From positions 1 through 64,000 of the forward strand of contig NZ_VIFM01000008.1 in the NCBI RefSeq assembly GCF_006636215.1: a stretch of DNA of 64,000 nucleotides, in the 5' to 3' direction. How positions within the stretch are numbered: position 1 is the stretch's first letter; each line of letters opens with the position of its first letter. Shown in pieces: positions 1 through 7,754 of the stretch. Source of the stretch: Myxococcus llanfairpwllgwyngyllgogerychwyrndrobwllllantysiliogogogochensis. Lineage in GTDB: Bacteria; Myxococcota; Myxococcia; Myxococcales; Myxococcaceae. Below the pieces are notes generated by a model, which was given only the letters and a program-made list of their open reading frames with translations, was not told the origin of the DNA and did not search any database. The position numbers were made by a program, and so were the translations under genes.

Positions 1-94
1 CTCCAGGCCCACCGAGCCGTTCTTTCCCACCGGCTCCCTCCCCCTTCCGCCCCTCACGGTGCCGGTGGGAAAGAACGGCTCGGTGGGCCTGGAG
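1..94. repeat. Perfect 34-bp inverted repeat at the window's left edge
   Basis: Bases 1-34 are the exact reverse complement of bases 61-94, with a 26-bp spacer between them. The right arm codes for the first residues of the following protein (VGKNGSVGLEF). The left arm starts at the first base of the window, so the repeat may be longer. A perfect palindrome that includes coding sequence is unusual. It could be real, or it could be a fold-back artefact at the end of a contig. Confidence 0.95.
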
Positions 95-1333
95 TTCAGC
101 GCGGAGCTCGACAAGAAGGTCAAGAAGGCGGACGGCTACACCACCGTGGAGCTCTCCGCGGAGATGTCGGTGGGCGCGAACGCCGAGCTGGACATGAAGA
201 AGGTGACCGTGGGCGGAGGCGTCTCCCGCGCGAACACCCAGACGTACGAAGTGAAGATGAAGGACGAGGACTTCGAGAAGCTGAAGCAGGGCAAAATCGC
301 TCCGCCGCATCCGCTCAAGCCGGAGACGATTCCGAACGGCGCCTCGGTGAAGATGGACGCCGCCGAGCTCAAGGGCTTCTCCTACAACGGCAGCGTGGAC
401 GTGAAGGGCGTCGACCTGGGCCTGGGCGAGGAAATCCAGAAGGGCCGTGGCGTCTCCTTCGAGACCTCGAAGGATGACAAGGGCCAGGTCACCGTGACGG
501 CGGGCCCCACCGACCTCATCAAGAGCGGGGCCTCCGTCAGCGTCGGCGCGGCGGGCGCCACGGTCTCCCTCAACGGGAGCACCGAGCTGACCGACTACAA
601 GATGCGCACCGCCACGTTCGACGTGAACACGAAGGAGGGCAAGGACGCCTTCGAGCAGTTCGCGAAGACGAAGCAGCTGCCGGAGAAGGACGGCGCGGGC
701 GTCTCCGACTCCGCCACCGTCGACAAGCTGGAGCTCTCCTCGGACGCCAAGGTGAAGCTGGAGCTGGGCCCCCTCAGCAAGGAGTTCCAGGCCGTCCCCG
801 AGAACGGCGGCAGCATCACCATCACCACCAAGGGTGATGGCTCGCGGGACACGGTGCTGGAGACCCAGGACGCGGACGGCACGCGGCTCGACTACAAGCG
901 CAGCTTCGACAAGGACGGCAAGGAGGTCTTCGACAAGGACAAGTTCGAATACAAGATGTTCATGGAGGGCCTGTCCGGCGGCGCCGAGTACACGTTCGCG
1001 CAGCAGTACAACGTCGACCAGCACGACTTCGACAAGAAGAAGGACATCGAGCTGACGTTCTCCGGAGACCAGCTCACCGAGCTCGCCGATCGCGCCCGCG
1101 ACTTCAAGTCCCGGTGGGAGAGCCACTCGGGCAAGATGGCGACGAACCAGTTCGAGTTCGTCCAGAAGCTCGCCAACGCGAAGGACCCGGCCGAGGTCGC
1201 CGAAATCCTGACGTTGACCAAGAACGCCCCGCGAGGGCTCGGCGGTCTCGCGGAGGACCTGGGCCCCCTGCACGTCCCCGGCAAGCCGCTCCCGGGTGAC
1301 ATCCAGGCCCGCCACCGCGACAACGTCGGCTGA
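59..1333 (+). CDS. Hypothetical protein, possibly 5'-partial
   Basis: I do not recognise this protein. The 424-residue frame opens with GTG at 59, but the frame stays open to the window edge, so the true start may lie outside. It is hydrophilic and rich in Lys, Asp, Gly and Ser, with alternating short beta-like segments (VSVGANAELDM, ASVSVGAAGATVSLNGS) and no membrane segment, signal peptide or catalytic motif that I can see. The C-terminal ~80 residues look helical. Third codon positions are strongly GC, so it is coding. The first codons lie in the right arm of the 34-bp inverted repeat, which makes the N-terminus unreliable. A hairpin at 1344-1371 follows the stop. It may be part of a larger surface or secreted protein. 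Confidence 0.75.
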   Translation: MPVGKNGSVGLEFSAELDKKVKKADGYTTVELSAEMSVGANAELDMKKVTVGGGVSRANTQTYEVKMKDEDFEKLKQGKIAPPHPLKPETIPNGASVKMDAAELKGFSYNGSVDVKGVDLGLGEEIQKGRGVSFETSKDDKGQVTVTAGPTDLIKSGASVSVGAAGATVSLNGSTELTDYKMRTATFDVNTKEGKDAFEQFAKTKQLPEKDGAGVSDSATVDKLELSSDAKVKLELGPLSKEFQAVPENGGSITITTKGDGSRDTVLETQDADGTRLDYKRSFDKDGKEVFDKDKFEYKMFMEGLSGGAEYTFAQQYNVDQHDFDKKKDIELTFSGDQLTELADRARDFKSRWESHSGKMATNQFEFVQKLANAKDPAEVAEILTLTKNAPRGLGGLAEDLGPLHVPGKPLPGDIQARHRDNVG

Positions 1334-1343
1334 GTCCACCCGC

Positions 1344-1371
1344 GCTCCGGGGCCACCACACACTCCGGAGC
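1344..1371 (+). terminator. Hairpin after the first gene
   Basis: A 7-bp perfect stem (GCTCCGG/CCGGAGC) lies 11 bases after the stop codon at 1333. There is no T tract, so termination here would be weak or Rho-assisted. Confidence 0.4.
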
Positions 1372-1409
1372 ACGGCGCGCGCCCGCGTGGCCGTCTCGCG
1401 CTAGAACGC

Positions 1410-1432
1410 GCTCCCTGGACCCACCAGGGAGC
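1410..1432 (+). promoter_or_regulatory. Hairpin enclosing the ribosome binding site of the esterase gene
   Basis: A 9-bp perfect stem (GCTCCCTGG/CCAGGGAGC) with a 5-base loop ends 8 bases before the ATG at 1441. The best Shine-Dalgarno match, AGGGAG at 1426-1431, lies entirely within the 3' arm, 9 bases from the ATG. Folding would therefore hide it. This suggests translational control, but it is an inference from sequence alone. Confidence 0.5.
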
Positions 1433-1440
1433 GACACGGG

Positions 1441-2505
1441 ATGGACGCCAAGGAGCTGGAAGCAAGAGCGCGCGCCGAGGGGACACCCGTCATCATCGGA
1501 GACACGGCCACCTTCGTGTGGCGTGGGCGAGGCCCCGTCTTCGTCCAGGGTGATTTCCAGGACTGGAGGGGCGAGCCGCTTGCGCTGGAGCGCGTGGCCC
1601 CCGGCCTGTGGACGCGCTCGCTGGCGCTGCCTCGCGACGCCTATGTCGAATACGCCCTCTTCGATGCGCACGGCCAACGGCTGAAGGACGACTTCAACAC
1701 CCGCGTCTCCGACAACGGCTTCGGCGACGTCAACCACGCCTTCTACATGCCCGACGGCGGGCCCTCGCTGCCCCTGCGACGCCCCCGGGGCGTGCCGCGC
1801 GGCCGCGTCACCCGCCACCGCGTGGACATGTCCGACGTGGGCCTGGATGGACAGCGCACCGTGCACCTGTACGCCCCGCCGACGCGAGAGCCAGTGCCGC
1901 TCCTCGTCGTGCTCGACGGAGACGACTACCTGCGCCGCGTGCGCCTGCCGGAGCTGGTGGACACGCTGGTCGCCGACGGCCGCATGCAACCCGTCGCCCT
2001 CGCGCTCGTCTCCAACGGCGGCCTGACGCGCGGCGTGGAGTACGCGTGCAGCGAGTACACCGTGGCCCTGCTGCTGTGGAAGGTGCTGCCCCTGGCGCGG
2101 GAACACCTTTCGTTGGTGGACGAAAGACACAACCCGGGGGTGCATGGGGTGCTGGGCTCGTCGCTGGGCGGGCTGATGTCGCTCTTCATCGGGCTGCGCG
2201 CGCCGGAGACCTTCGGGCGGGTGCTGTCGCAGTCGGGGGCGTTCATCGTGGAAAACCACGAGTTCGTCGTGTTCGATCTGGCGCGGCACGTGCCCCGGCG
2301 CCCGCTGGAGGTGTGGATGAGCTGCGGGCGCTTCGAGGTGCTCCTGGAGGGCAACCAGCGACTGGGGCCCTTGCTGAAGGCCACGGGGCACCGGGTCGAG
2401 TACCGGGAGTACAGCGGCGGGCACAATTACCCGGCCTGGCGGGATGACGTGGTGCGTGGGCTGGAGTGGCTGTTTCCCCCGCGGCCTACGGCCAAGCGCC
2501 GGTAG
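1441..2505 (+). CDS. Esterase of the Fes/esterase-D type with N-terminal E-set domain
   Basis: Predicted alpha/beta-hydrolase-fold esterase of 354 residues. An N-terminal E-set/CBM48-like module (about residues 20-105, with VFVQGDFQDW) precedes a putative-esterase domain (about 115-345). The nucleophile elbow is GSSLGG near residue 240, followed by SQSGAF; the likely catalytic His is in GGHNYPAW near 327. This is the domain order of enterochelin-esterase-like proteins. No signal peptide is visible, so it is probably cytoplasmic; this differs from the lipoprotein relative at 24617-26041. Its ATG sits just after a hairpin that holds the ribosome binding site. The natural substrate cannot be told: siderophore esters, or acyl or carbohydrate esters, are all possible. 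Confidence 0.85.
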   Translation: MDAKELEARARAEGTPVIIGDTATFVWRGRGPVFVQGDFQDWRGEPLALERVAPGLWTRSLALPRDAYVEYALFDAHGQRLKDDFNTRVSDNGFGDVNHAFYMPDGGPSLPLRRPRGVPRGRVTRHRVDMSDVGLDGQRTVHLYAPPTREPVPLLVVLDGDDYLRRVRLPELVDTLVADGRMQPVALALVSNGGLTRGVEYACSEYTVALLLWKVLPLAREHLSLVDERHNPGVHGVLGSSLGGLMSLFIGLRAPETFGRVLSQSGAFIVENHEFVVFDLARHVPRRPLEVWMSCGRFEVLLEGNQRLGPLLKATGHRVEYREYSGGHNYPAWRDDVVRGLEWLFPPRPTAKRR

Positions 2506-2672
2506 TTGCTGCGCTTCTTCAAGTGTCTTCTGGCGGTCATCAGCGCTGCACTCGCGCGTGTGCCACCTCACCTTTGCACTGGACGCAACTGGCGCCGGGG
2601 GCGTCCGATAACTTCCTTGAGACTTCCCGGAGCCATGCCCGCACCGGCTCGCAGTCTTCCTGGAGCGCACTC

Positions 2673-3290
2673 ATGTCGCGCATTGATGGTGGCAACCGTT
2701 CGTCCTCGCCGAAGAGCTCCGTCTCGGAGCGCTCCAGCACGGAGCGGCCGGACTCCGCCTCCAAGGGCGCGCAGCAGAGCCCCGGAAAAAAGGACCTCCC
2801 GGCACACCAGGCGGTGAGGCCGTTCCAGGGACGCAGCGACTTCGAGCCGGACCGCCGTCCGACGCCGCGCGCCACGCCGGCCATCAACGCCGCGCTGGCG
2901 CCCGCCGCCTCGGAGGCTTCGGCCATCGCCGGAGCGGACGCGGAGCTGGAGCTGCTCTCCGAGTTCCCCGATGCCGACGCCCAGGGTGGCCTCGCCTCCG
3001 CGATGCTGCATGCGCACGCGGACGAGCCCGCCTCCCAGGCGCGAATCGTGGAGCGGCTGAAGCAGGACGGCCGGCTGGAGTCGCTGTTTGGCGAGGTGTT
3101 CCGCGAGGGCAATCCCTACGTGGAGCAGCCGCACCGCGCCGCCGTCGTCCGCGCGCTCGACACCGCGATGGCGCGAGGCACCGTGACGAGCGACGACCTG
3201 CGCACCTTCACCCGGGGCGCCTACGCCCAGGAGTGGCAGCAGATCGGCTCCGAGCTGTCCACGTCGGACGCGGGCCCGAGCAAGCCGTAG
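2673..3290 (+). CDS. Hypothetical protein, disordered N-terminus and helical C-terminus
   Basis: I do not recognise this family. The frame is open further upstream, but I chose the ATG at 2673 because TGGAG precedes it and because the upstream extension would overlap the esterase. That gives 205 residues. The first ~85 are rich in Ser, Pro, Arg and Lys and probably disordered. Residues ~85-205 are Ala- and Glu-rich and likely helical (ELELLSEFPDA, ARIVERLKQDGRLESLFGEVF). There is no signal peptide or membrane segment. The modular look, with a disordered leader before a compact helical domain, is common in myxobacterial secreted or effector-like proteins, but nothing here proves that role. Confidence 0.7.
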   Translation: MSRIDGGNRSSSPKSSVSERSSTERPDSASKGAQQSPGKKDLPAHQAVRPFQGRSDFEPDRRPTPRATPAINAALAPAASEASAIAGADAELELLSEFPDADAQGGLASAMLHAHADEPASQARIVERLKQDGRLESLFGEVFREGNPYVEQPHRAAVVRALDTAMARGTVTSDDLRTFTRGAYAQEWQQIGSELSTSDAGPSKP

Positions 3291-3357
3291 CTTCCCCCTG
3301 ACGTTCCACCACCGTTCGCGCCATGGGTGAGTCGCCCATGGAGACGGTGGACGTGTG

Positions 3358-3990
3358 TCAGGCGCCGAGCCGCCCGATGAGCGCACCTCGAACGGCCTGG
3401 GCGACGGCGCGCGAGTCACCGGCGAGTTCCTCGGGCAGCCAGTAGTAGAGCAGCCGGCCGCTCGTCTCCACCTGGGCGCGGACGAAGCGCATGCCCTGGG
3501 CCTCCGCGCGCTCGGGGCTTCGGGGGAAGCACTGCTTGCACAGGCAGGGCAGCGCGGAGTGTTCCTGATGCGCGGTGAAGTTGATGGGGCCACCTCCCGC
3601 GCTCGCGAGCAGGAGCTCCACGTCCGTCGAGGTGAGGACGCGAGGCGTCTGGAGGGACATGCCCAGCGCGCCCTTCGCGGCCTGGAGGCCCTTGCCGGAT
3701 TCGAAGCGCAGCGTGGGGATGGCGGACGTGACGTCGGTGATGGGGATGCGGTTCTTCCGACCGACCCAGCCCTCGTCATCGGGGGACAGGCCCTCCAGCA
3801 CGGCGACGAGCCAGAGGGACTCGTTGGGCGGGCGCACCGTGACGAGGAAGAGGCGCCCACCGTCTTCGAGCGGGGACAGGTGCCTGCTCTGGCTGCGATA
3901 GCGGTCCGTCGGCAACACCTGGCCGGGTGAGAGGCCGGCGGCCTCCTTCTCGAAAATCGCCTTGCTGATGATGGCCAGCATGTCGGGCAT
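3358..3990 (-). CDS. Hypothetical protein with CLCKQC cysteine cluster
   Basis: A 210-residue protein with no family that I can name. Around residue 150 it carries CLCKQC, a Cys cluster that could bind metal, within a mixed alpha/beta sequence. Other notable stretches are LFLVTVRPPNESLWLVAVLEGL, which looks like a beta hairpin, and a terminal helix. There is no signal peptide. ATG at 3990 is used, with a second ATG three codons in. It is divergent from the HEAT/AKR gene, whose start lies only 36 bases away, so the two probably share a control region. A link to the retron module is possible but rests on position only. Confidence 0.75.
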   Translation of the reverse strand: MPDMLAIISKAIFEKEAAGLSPGQVLPTDRYRSQSRHLSPLEDGGRLFLVTVRPPNESLWLVAVLEGLSPDDEGWVGRKNRIPITDVTSAIPTLRFESGKGLQAAKGALGMSLQTPRVLTSTDVELLLASAGGGPINFTAHQEHSALPCLCKQCFPRSPERAEAQGMRFVRAQVETSGRLLYYWLPEELAGDSRAVAQAVRGALIGRLGA

Positions 3991-4026
3991 GTCCGCATTG
4001 TAGCAGGGCGCCTAGAGTCCCTGGCG

Positions 4027-7000
4027 ATGCTCGAACTGGACCTGGCCACCGTGCGGTTGCTCGATGAGGACGTCACGGTGCGGCGCGAGGCGGCGAGCGC
4101 GGTCGATGCCTCCGAGCTGGTGGGGCGCTACGCGCTGAGGCAGGCGCTGCTCACGGATGAGGACGCGGAGGTCCGGGCCATCGCGGCGCGGCGGCTCGGT
4201 GATGCGCGGGATGGGCGCTTCGTTTCCGCGCTGCTCGAAGCGCTCGACGACCCGATGCCGATGGTGCGGGACAGGACGTGGCGGGCGCTGGCGCGATTGG
4301 GCGCGGAGGCGCTGCTGCCTCACGCGGCGCGAGCGGTGCGGCAGGAGTCCGTGTGGTGGGTGCGACGGGCGATGGTGCGGGCCTCGGCCTCCGTCGCGGG
4401 CACGGGTGCGGTGGGGGTGTTGCTCGCCGCGCTGGAAGACCCGTTCTGGCGCGTGCGTCATGCGGCGGTGCAGGCGTTGGCGTGGCTGGGAGCGGAGCAC
4501 GAGGACCTGCGGCAACAGGTGCGTCGGGCCGCGGAGGCAGGGGAACAGGCCCACGGTCCGATGCGCTCGGCGGTGGCGTGGCTGGAGACCGAGTGGCGCG
4601 CCGTGGCTTCGGGAGAAGTGGGTCCTCGCCCGTTTGAAGCAGAGGGCTCCGCGACACAGCAGCGCGTCGCCGTGGGAACGGCGGCGAGTTCTCGGACCGA
4701 GGACACGCGCGTAGGCGACACGACTGCATCGACGGCGCTTCCGCACTCAGGCGGCCAGCTCAGCAGCGCAGGGCCACCCAGCCCGCCAGTGCACTCTCGC
4801 GCGACCGCATCCACGGAGATGGAAGCGGGTCTCACCAGTGAGGACCCGGCGGTCACCACCGCGAGACTGGAGGCTCGCCCTGCAGGCTCGCTCTCCGCGC
4901 GGGAACTGGTGGAGTGGCTGGGAGATCCGCACGAACCTCTTCGCGTTCTCGCGCGTCGGCGACTCCTCGAGCGCAAGGACCCGGAAGCGCTGCGCCTCGC
5001 GATGCACTGGTTGGACGAGCCGCGCGTACCACACGCACAGGACGAAGCGCGCGCGTTGCTGGAGCGCCTCAACGTGGACGAGGTCGACCTCGCGACCCGC
5101 GTCCTCGCGGCGCTCCCTCGTCCGGGCTCACTGGCCTGGGCCGCGCGTGTCGCGGTGAAGCAGGGACACGAGACGCTCCTCGCTCGGGTGCGCACGCTGG
5201 CGAGTCACCCCGAGGCCGCCATCCGCCGCGCGGCGCTCTCCGCGCTCGTATTCGACCCGGACAGTCGAGGCCTCGTGTTGAAGGCTCTCGACGATGAGGA
5301 CACCGCCGTGCGCGCGGAGGTCATCGGCGCATGGGAGCGCCGGCCCCGGTCCACCGCCGCCGTCCAGGACTTCGCCTCGGCGCTGGTGGCCTTCGCGCCG
5401 CGCGCCACCTCGCTCCGAGAGCGGCGGGCCGTCGCGACAGCCGCCGCGTACCTGGAAGCCTCCGAGCCACTTCTCCACGCCTCTCAAGACGAGGACCCCT
5501 CCGTGCGCGCGGTGGCCCTGCAAGCCCTCGCGTCCCTGGATTGGCTCACGGAGACCGAGCGTCAGCACGCTGAGTCCCACGAGGACCCGTGGCTGCGCGC
5601 CGCCGTGCTCGACGTCGACAGCGCTGCCCGGGTCTGCCTCGCGGATTCAGACCCGAGCGTGCGGCGCATGGCGTTGCAGCTCGCCCTCTCGCACGGGCGC
5701 GCGCTCGCATCAGAGGACCCTTCATTCCAATCCACCCTCGCGCTCGGCTGCGCCCTCTCTCCCGACCCCTGGATACGAGCCCGCGCCGCCGAGCAACTCC
5801 GACCCGAGAACGGAGACGCGGAGCTGCGCGCCCTGCTGCGCCTGTCGCGCGACACCGAGCTGATGGTCCGCACGGCGGCGGCCTCTCCACTGGAGGACTG
5901 CGACACACTCGATGCACGACTGGAGTCCTTGCTGGGCCTGCCGGCAACCGATGCGCCCAACGCGCGACCGGGCGCCTCACTACTTCAAGCCGTTCACGAC
6001 AAGATGCCCACACCCGAGGCCTCGATACTGGTGCGAGGCGTCGAGTCGGACAGCCCTCCCAACAAGCTCCACACAGGCCCCGCCTCGCCACCGGACCCAG
6101 TCAGCGCGGACAGCCCTCCCAACAAGCTCCACACAGGCCCCGCCTCGCCACCGGACCCAGTCAGCGCGGACATCCCTCCCCACAAGTTCCACACAGTGCC
6201 TGCCTCGCCCTCGGAGCCAGGAAGCGAGCGGGACATCCCGCCCAACAAGTTCCACACAGTGCCTGCCTCGCCCTCGGAGCCAGGAAGCGAGCGGGACATC
6301 CCGCCCAACAAGTTCCACACAGTGCCCGCCTCGCCACCGGAGCCACTCGACACACGCGACACGCGACAGGCAGCGCCACCACGCCAGTCCACTCCCGACA
6401 GCGACACGGACCTGCGCATCGCCGCATGGACCTGGCGCCTGCGCCGCGCGGATGACACCGCCTTCGCCCGACTCCGTGACGCACTGCTCGCCCACGCCGA
6501 GCCCACTCGCGTCGTCACCCACCTGCAAGCGTTGTCGCTCACCTTCCCCGATGCGCTCTTCACCGCCGAGCCCGAACTCGCGCGTCTCCGCCCCACCTCC
6601 GCCCCGCGTCAGCGAACCACCCCGTCCCCGCGCCCAGCGCCTCCGCCGCGAGCCTCGTCCCGCCCCCTGGGGCGCACGGGCCTGAACGTCTCGCCGCTCG
6701 TCCTCTCGGGCGCGCACCTCACCACGCGCGAGCCCTTCTTCGAGGCGCATGAGGCCGGCATCAACACGTTCTTCTGGGAACCCCGCTACGCCGCATTGAC
6801 GCAGTTCCTGCGCAGCGGTCGCGGCCCTCGCGAGCGCTCCGTCATCGTCGCGGGCACCTACCACTCGGGCCCAGGCGCCATCCGTCGCGACGTGGAGTCC
6901 GCGCTGCGGCGCCTGCGCACCTCCTGGCTCGACGTCTTCCTCCTCTTCTGGGTCCGCGCACCCGAGCGACTCTCCGACGAGGACTACTCCGCCCTGGAGC

Positions 7001-7539
7001 GCCTGCGCACCGAAGGCAAACTGCGCGCCTTCGGCTTCTCCACGCACCTGCGAGACCTCGCCCGCGATGCACTCGCGCGACAGCCCTGGCCCGTCGTGAT
7101 GACCCGCCACAGCGCCGCGCACCCGGGCGCCGAGGCCGCGCTCCTCCCCGAGGCCCAGCGCCAGGGCACCGGCGTGCTCACCTTCACCACCACCTGCTAC
7201 GGCCGACTCCTGCGCCCCGTCCCCGGCGCGCCTCAAGACACCACCCTCTCCTCCGCGGTGGACTGCTACCGCTACTCGCTCTCCCAACCCGGCGTCAGCG
7301 CGAGCCTCACCGCGCCACGCAACCGCCGCGAGCTGCTGCACAACCTCGACGTGCTGTCCCGCCCTTGGATGGAGCCAGATGCCCTGTCCGCCATGCGCGC
7401 CCACGGCGAGCGCGTGCGCGCACAAGGGCGACAGCTCGACACCCTGGTGCGTCGGGCGCCCGGAGGGCCTCGGGAAGCCCTGCTCGCACTGCTGGAAGAA
7501 GATGGGCCCGCGGAGTTCGACGACCTTCCTTCAACGTGA
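4027..7539 (+). CDS. HEAT-repeat protein fused to a degenerate aldo-keto reductase domain
   Basis: A 1170-residue protein. Residues ~1-200 and ~300-650 are HEAT/PBS-lyase-like repeats (DEDAEVRAIAARRLGD, EDPFWRVRHAAVQALAWLG). Residues ~675-780 are a Pro-rich tract of five ~21-residue repeats (PPNKxHTxPASP). From ~878 to the end lies an aldo-keto-reductase barrel (GRTGLNVSPLVL, GINTFF, DVESALRRL, LRAFGFSTH). By alignment with the AKR pattern, the catalytic Tyr may be kept (EPRY) but Asp is Phe, Lys is Thr and His is Phe (DVFLLFWV). I infer a pseudo-reductase that binds a ligand or nucleotide without normal catalysis. It lies directly upstream of the structured RNA and the RT gene on the same strand, so it may be a retron partner. 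No signal peptide. Confidence 0.85.
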   Translation: MLELDLATVRLLDEDVTVRREAASAVDASELVGRYALRQALLTDEDAEVRAIAARRLGDARDGRFVSALLEALDDPMPMVRDRTWRALARLGAEALLPHAARAVRQESVWWVRRAMVRASASVAGTGAVGVLLAALEDPFWRVRHAAVQALAWLGAEHEDLRQQVRRAAEAGEQAHGPMRSAVAWLETEWRAVASGEVGPRPFEAEGSATQQRVAVGTAASSRTEDTRVGDTTASTALPHSGGQLSSAGPPSPPVHSRATASTEMEAGLTSEDPAVTTARLEARPAGSLSARELVEWLGDPHEPLRVLARRRLLERKDPEALRLAMHWLDEPRVPHAQDEARALLERLNVDEVDLATRVLAALPRPGSLAWAARVAVKQGHETLLARVRTLASHPEAAIRRAALSALVFDPDSRGLVLKALDDEDTAVRAEVIGAWERRPRSTAAVQDFASALVAFAPRATSLRERRAVATAAAYLEASEPLLHASQDEDPSVRAVALQALASLDWLTETERQHAESHEDPWLRAAVLDVDSAARVCLADSDPSVRRMALQLALSHGRALASEDPSFQSTLALGCALSPDPWIRARAAEQLRPENGDAELRALLRLSRDTELMVRTAAASPLEDCDTLDARLESLLGLPATDAPNARPGASLLQAVHDKMPTPEASILVRGVESDSPPNKLHTGPASPPDPVSADSPPNKLHTGPASPPDPVSADIPPHKFHTVPASPSEPGSERDIPPNKFHTVPASPSEPGSERDIPPNKFHTVPASPPEPLDTRDTRQAAPPRQSTPDSDTDLRIAAWTWRLRRADDTAFARLRDALLAHAEPTRVVTHLQALSLTFPDALFTAEPELARLRPTSAPRQRTTPSPRPAPPPRASSRPLGRTGLNVSPLVLSGAHLTTREPFFEAHEAGINTFFWEPRYAALTQFLRSGRGPRERSVIVAGTYHSGPGAIRRDVESALRRLRTSWLDVFLLFWVRAPERLSDEDYSALERLRTEGKLRAFGFSTHLRDLARDALARQPWPVVMTRHSAAHPGAEAALLPEAQRQGTGVLTFTTTCYGRLLRPVPGAPQDTTLSSAVDCYRYSLSQPGVSASLTAPRNRRELLHNLDVLSRPWMEPDALSAMRAHGERVRAQGRQLDTLVRRAPGGPREALLALLEEDGPAEFDDLPST
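6046..6356 (+). repeat. In-gene tandem repeat, about 60-63 bp, five copies
   Basis: Five units code for SPPNKLHTGPASPPDPVSA-type sequence. The first two are nearly identical to each other; the third to fifth form a second set with FHTVPASP. All keep the reading frame. They form a Pro-rich linker between the HEAT region and the AKR-like domain and look recently expanded. Confidence 0.9.
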
Positions 7540-7754
7540 AGGATGTGGTGAGCTTCGCTCCGCTCCTGGGGCCGCGTGCAGCCAGCCTTTCGTCCGCGAT
7601 GTCACGTCGCGGCTGCCGATGACACCCATTGAAGGACGACGCGGTACGAGGTCCGCCTGGCGGGCTTCCCCGACCTCGTCCGCCTCTGCCGTGCAGGTGG
7701 CGGCGTCCCCAGGAGCTCGTGGTTCCCACCGCACCGGTGGCCCTGGAGCGCTGA
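7540..7754 (+). ncRNA. Candidate retron msr-msd RNA
   Basis: A 215-bp gap between the HEAT/AKR stop and the RT start, too structured to be ordinary spacer. A 10-bp perfect inverted repeat, GCTCCTGGGG at 7562-7571 and CCCCAGGAGC at 7707-7716, fits the a1/a2 repeats that bracket retron RNAs. Inside it, 7578-7616 can fold as nested stems (GCAGCC/GGCTGC, or CCGCGA/TCGCGG), resembling msr. A longer hairpin at 7641-7683 (GCGG-t-ACGAGGTC/GACCTCGT-CCGC) resembles the msd stem. A further 6-bp hairpin at 7727-7741 lies just before the RT start. Retrons place this RNA upstream of the RT gene, as here. I cannot assign the branching guanosine or the exact msDNA ends. Confidence 0.65.

Noticed and set aside
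892-2670. Minus-strand open frame of 592 codons over the first two genes
   Set aside because: It is Arg/His/Gln-rich, matches no family and lies opposite a convincing esterase. It is a shadow frame.
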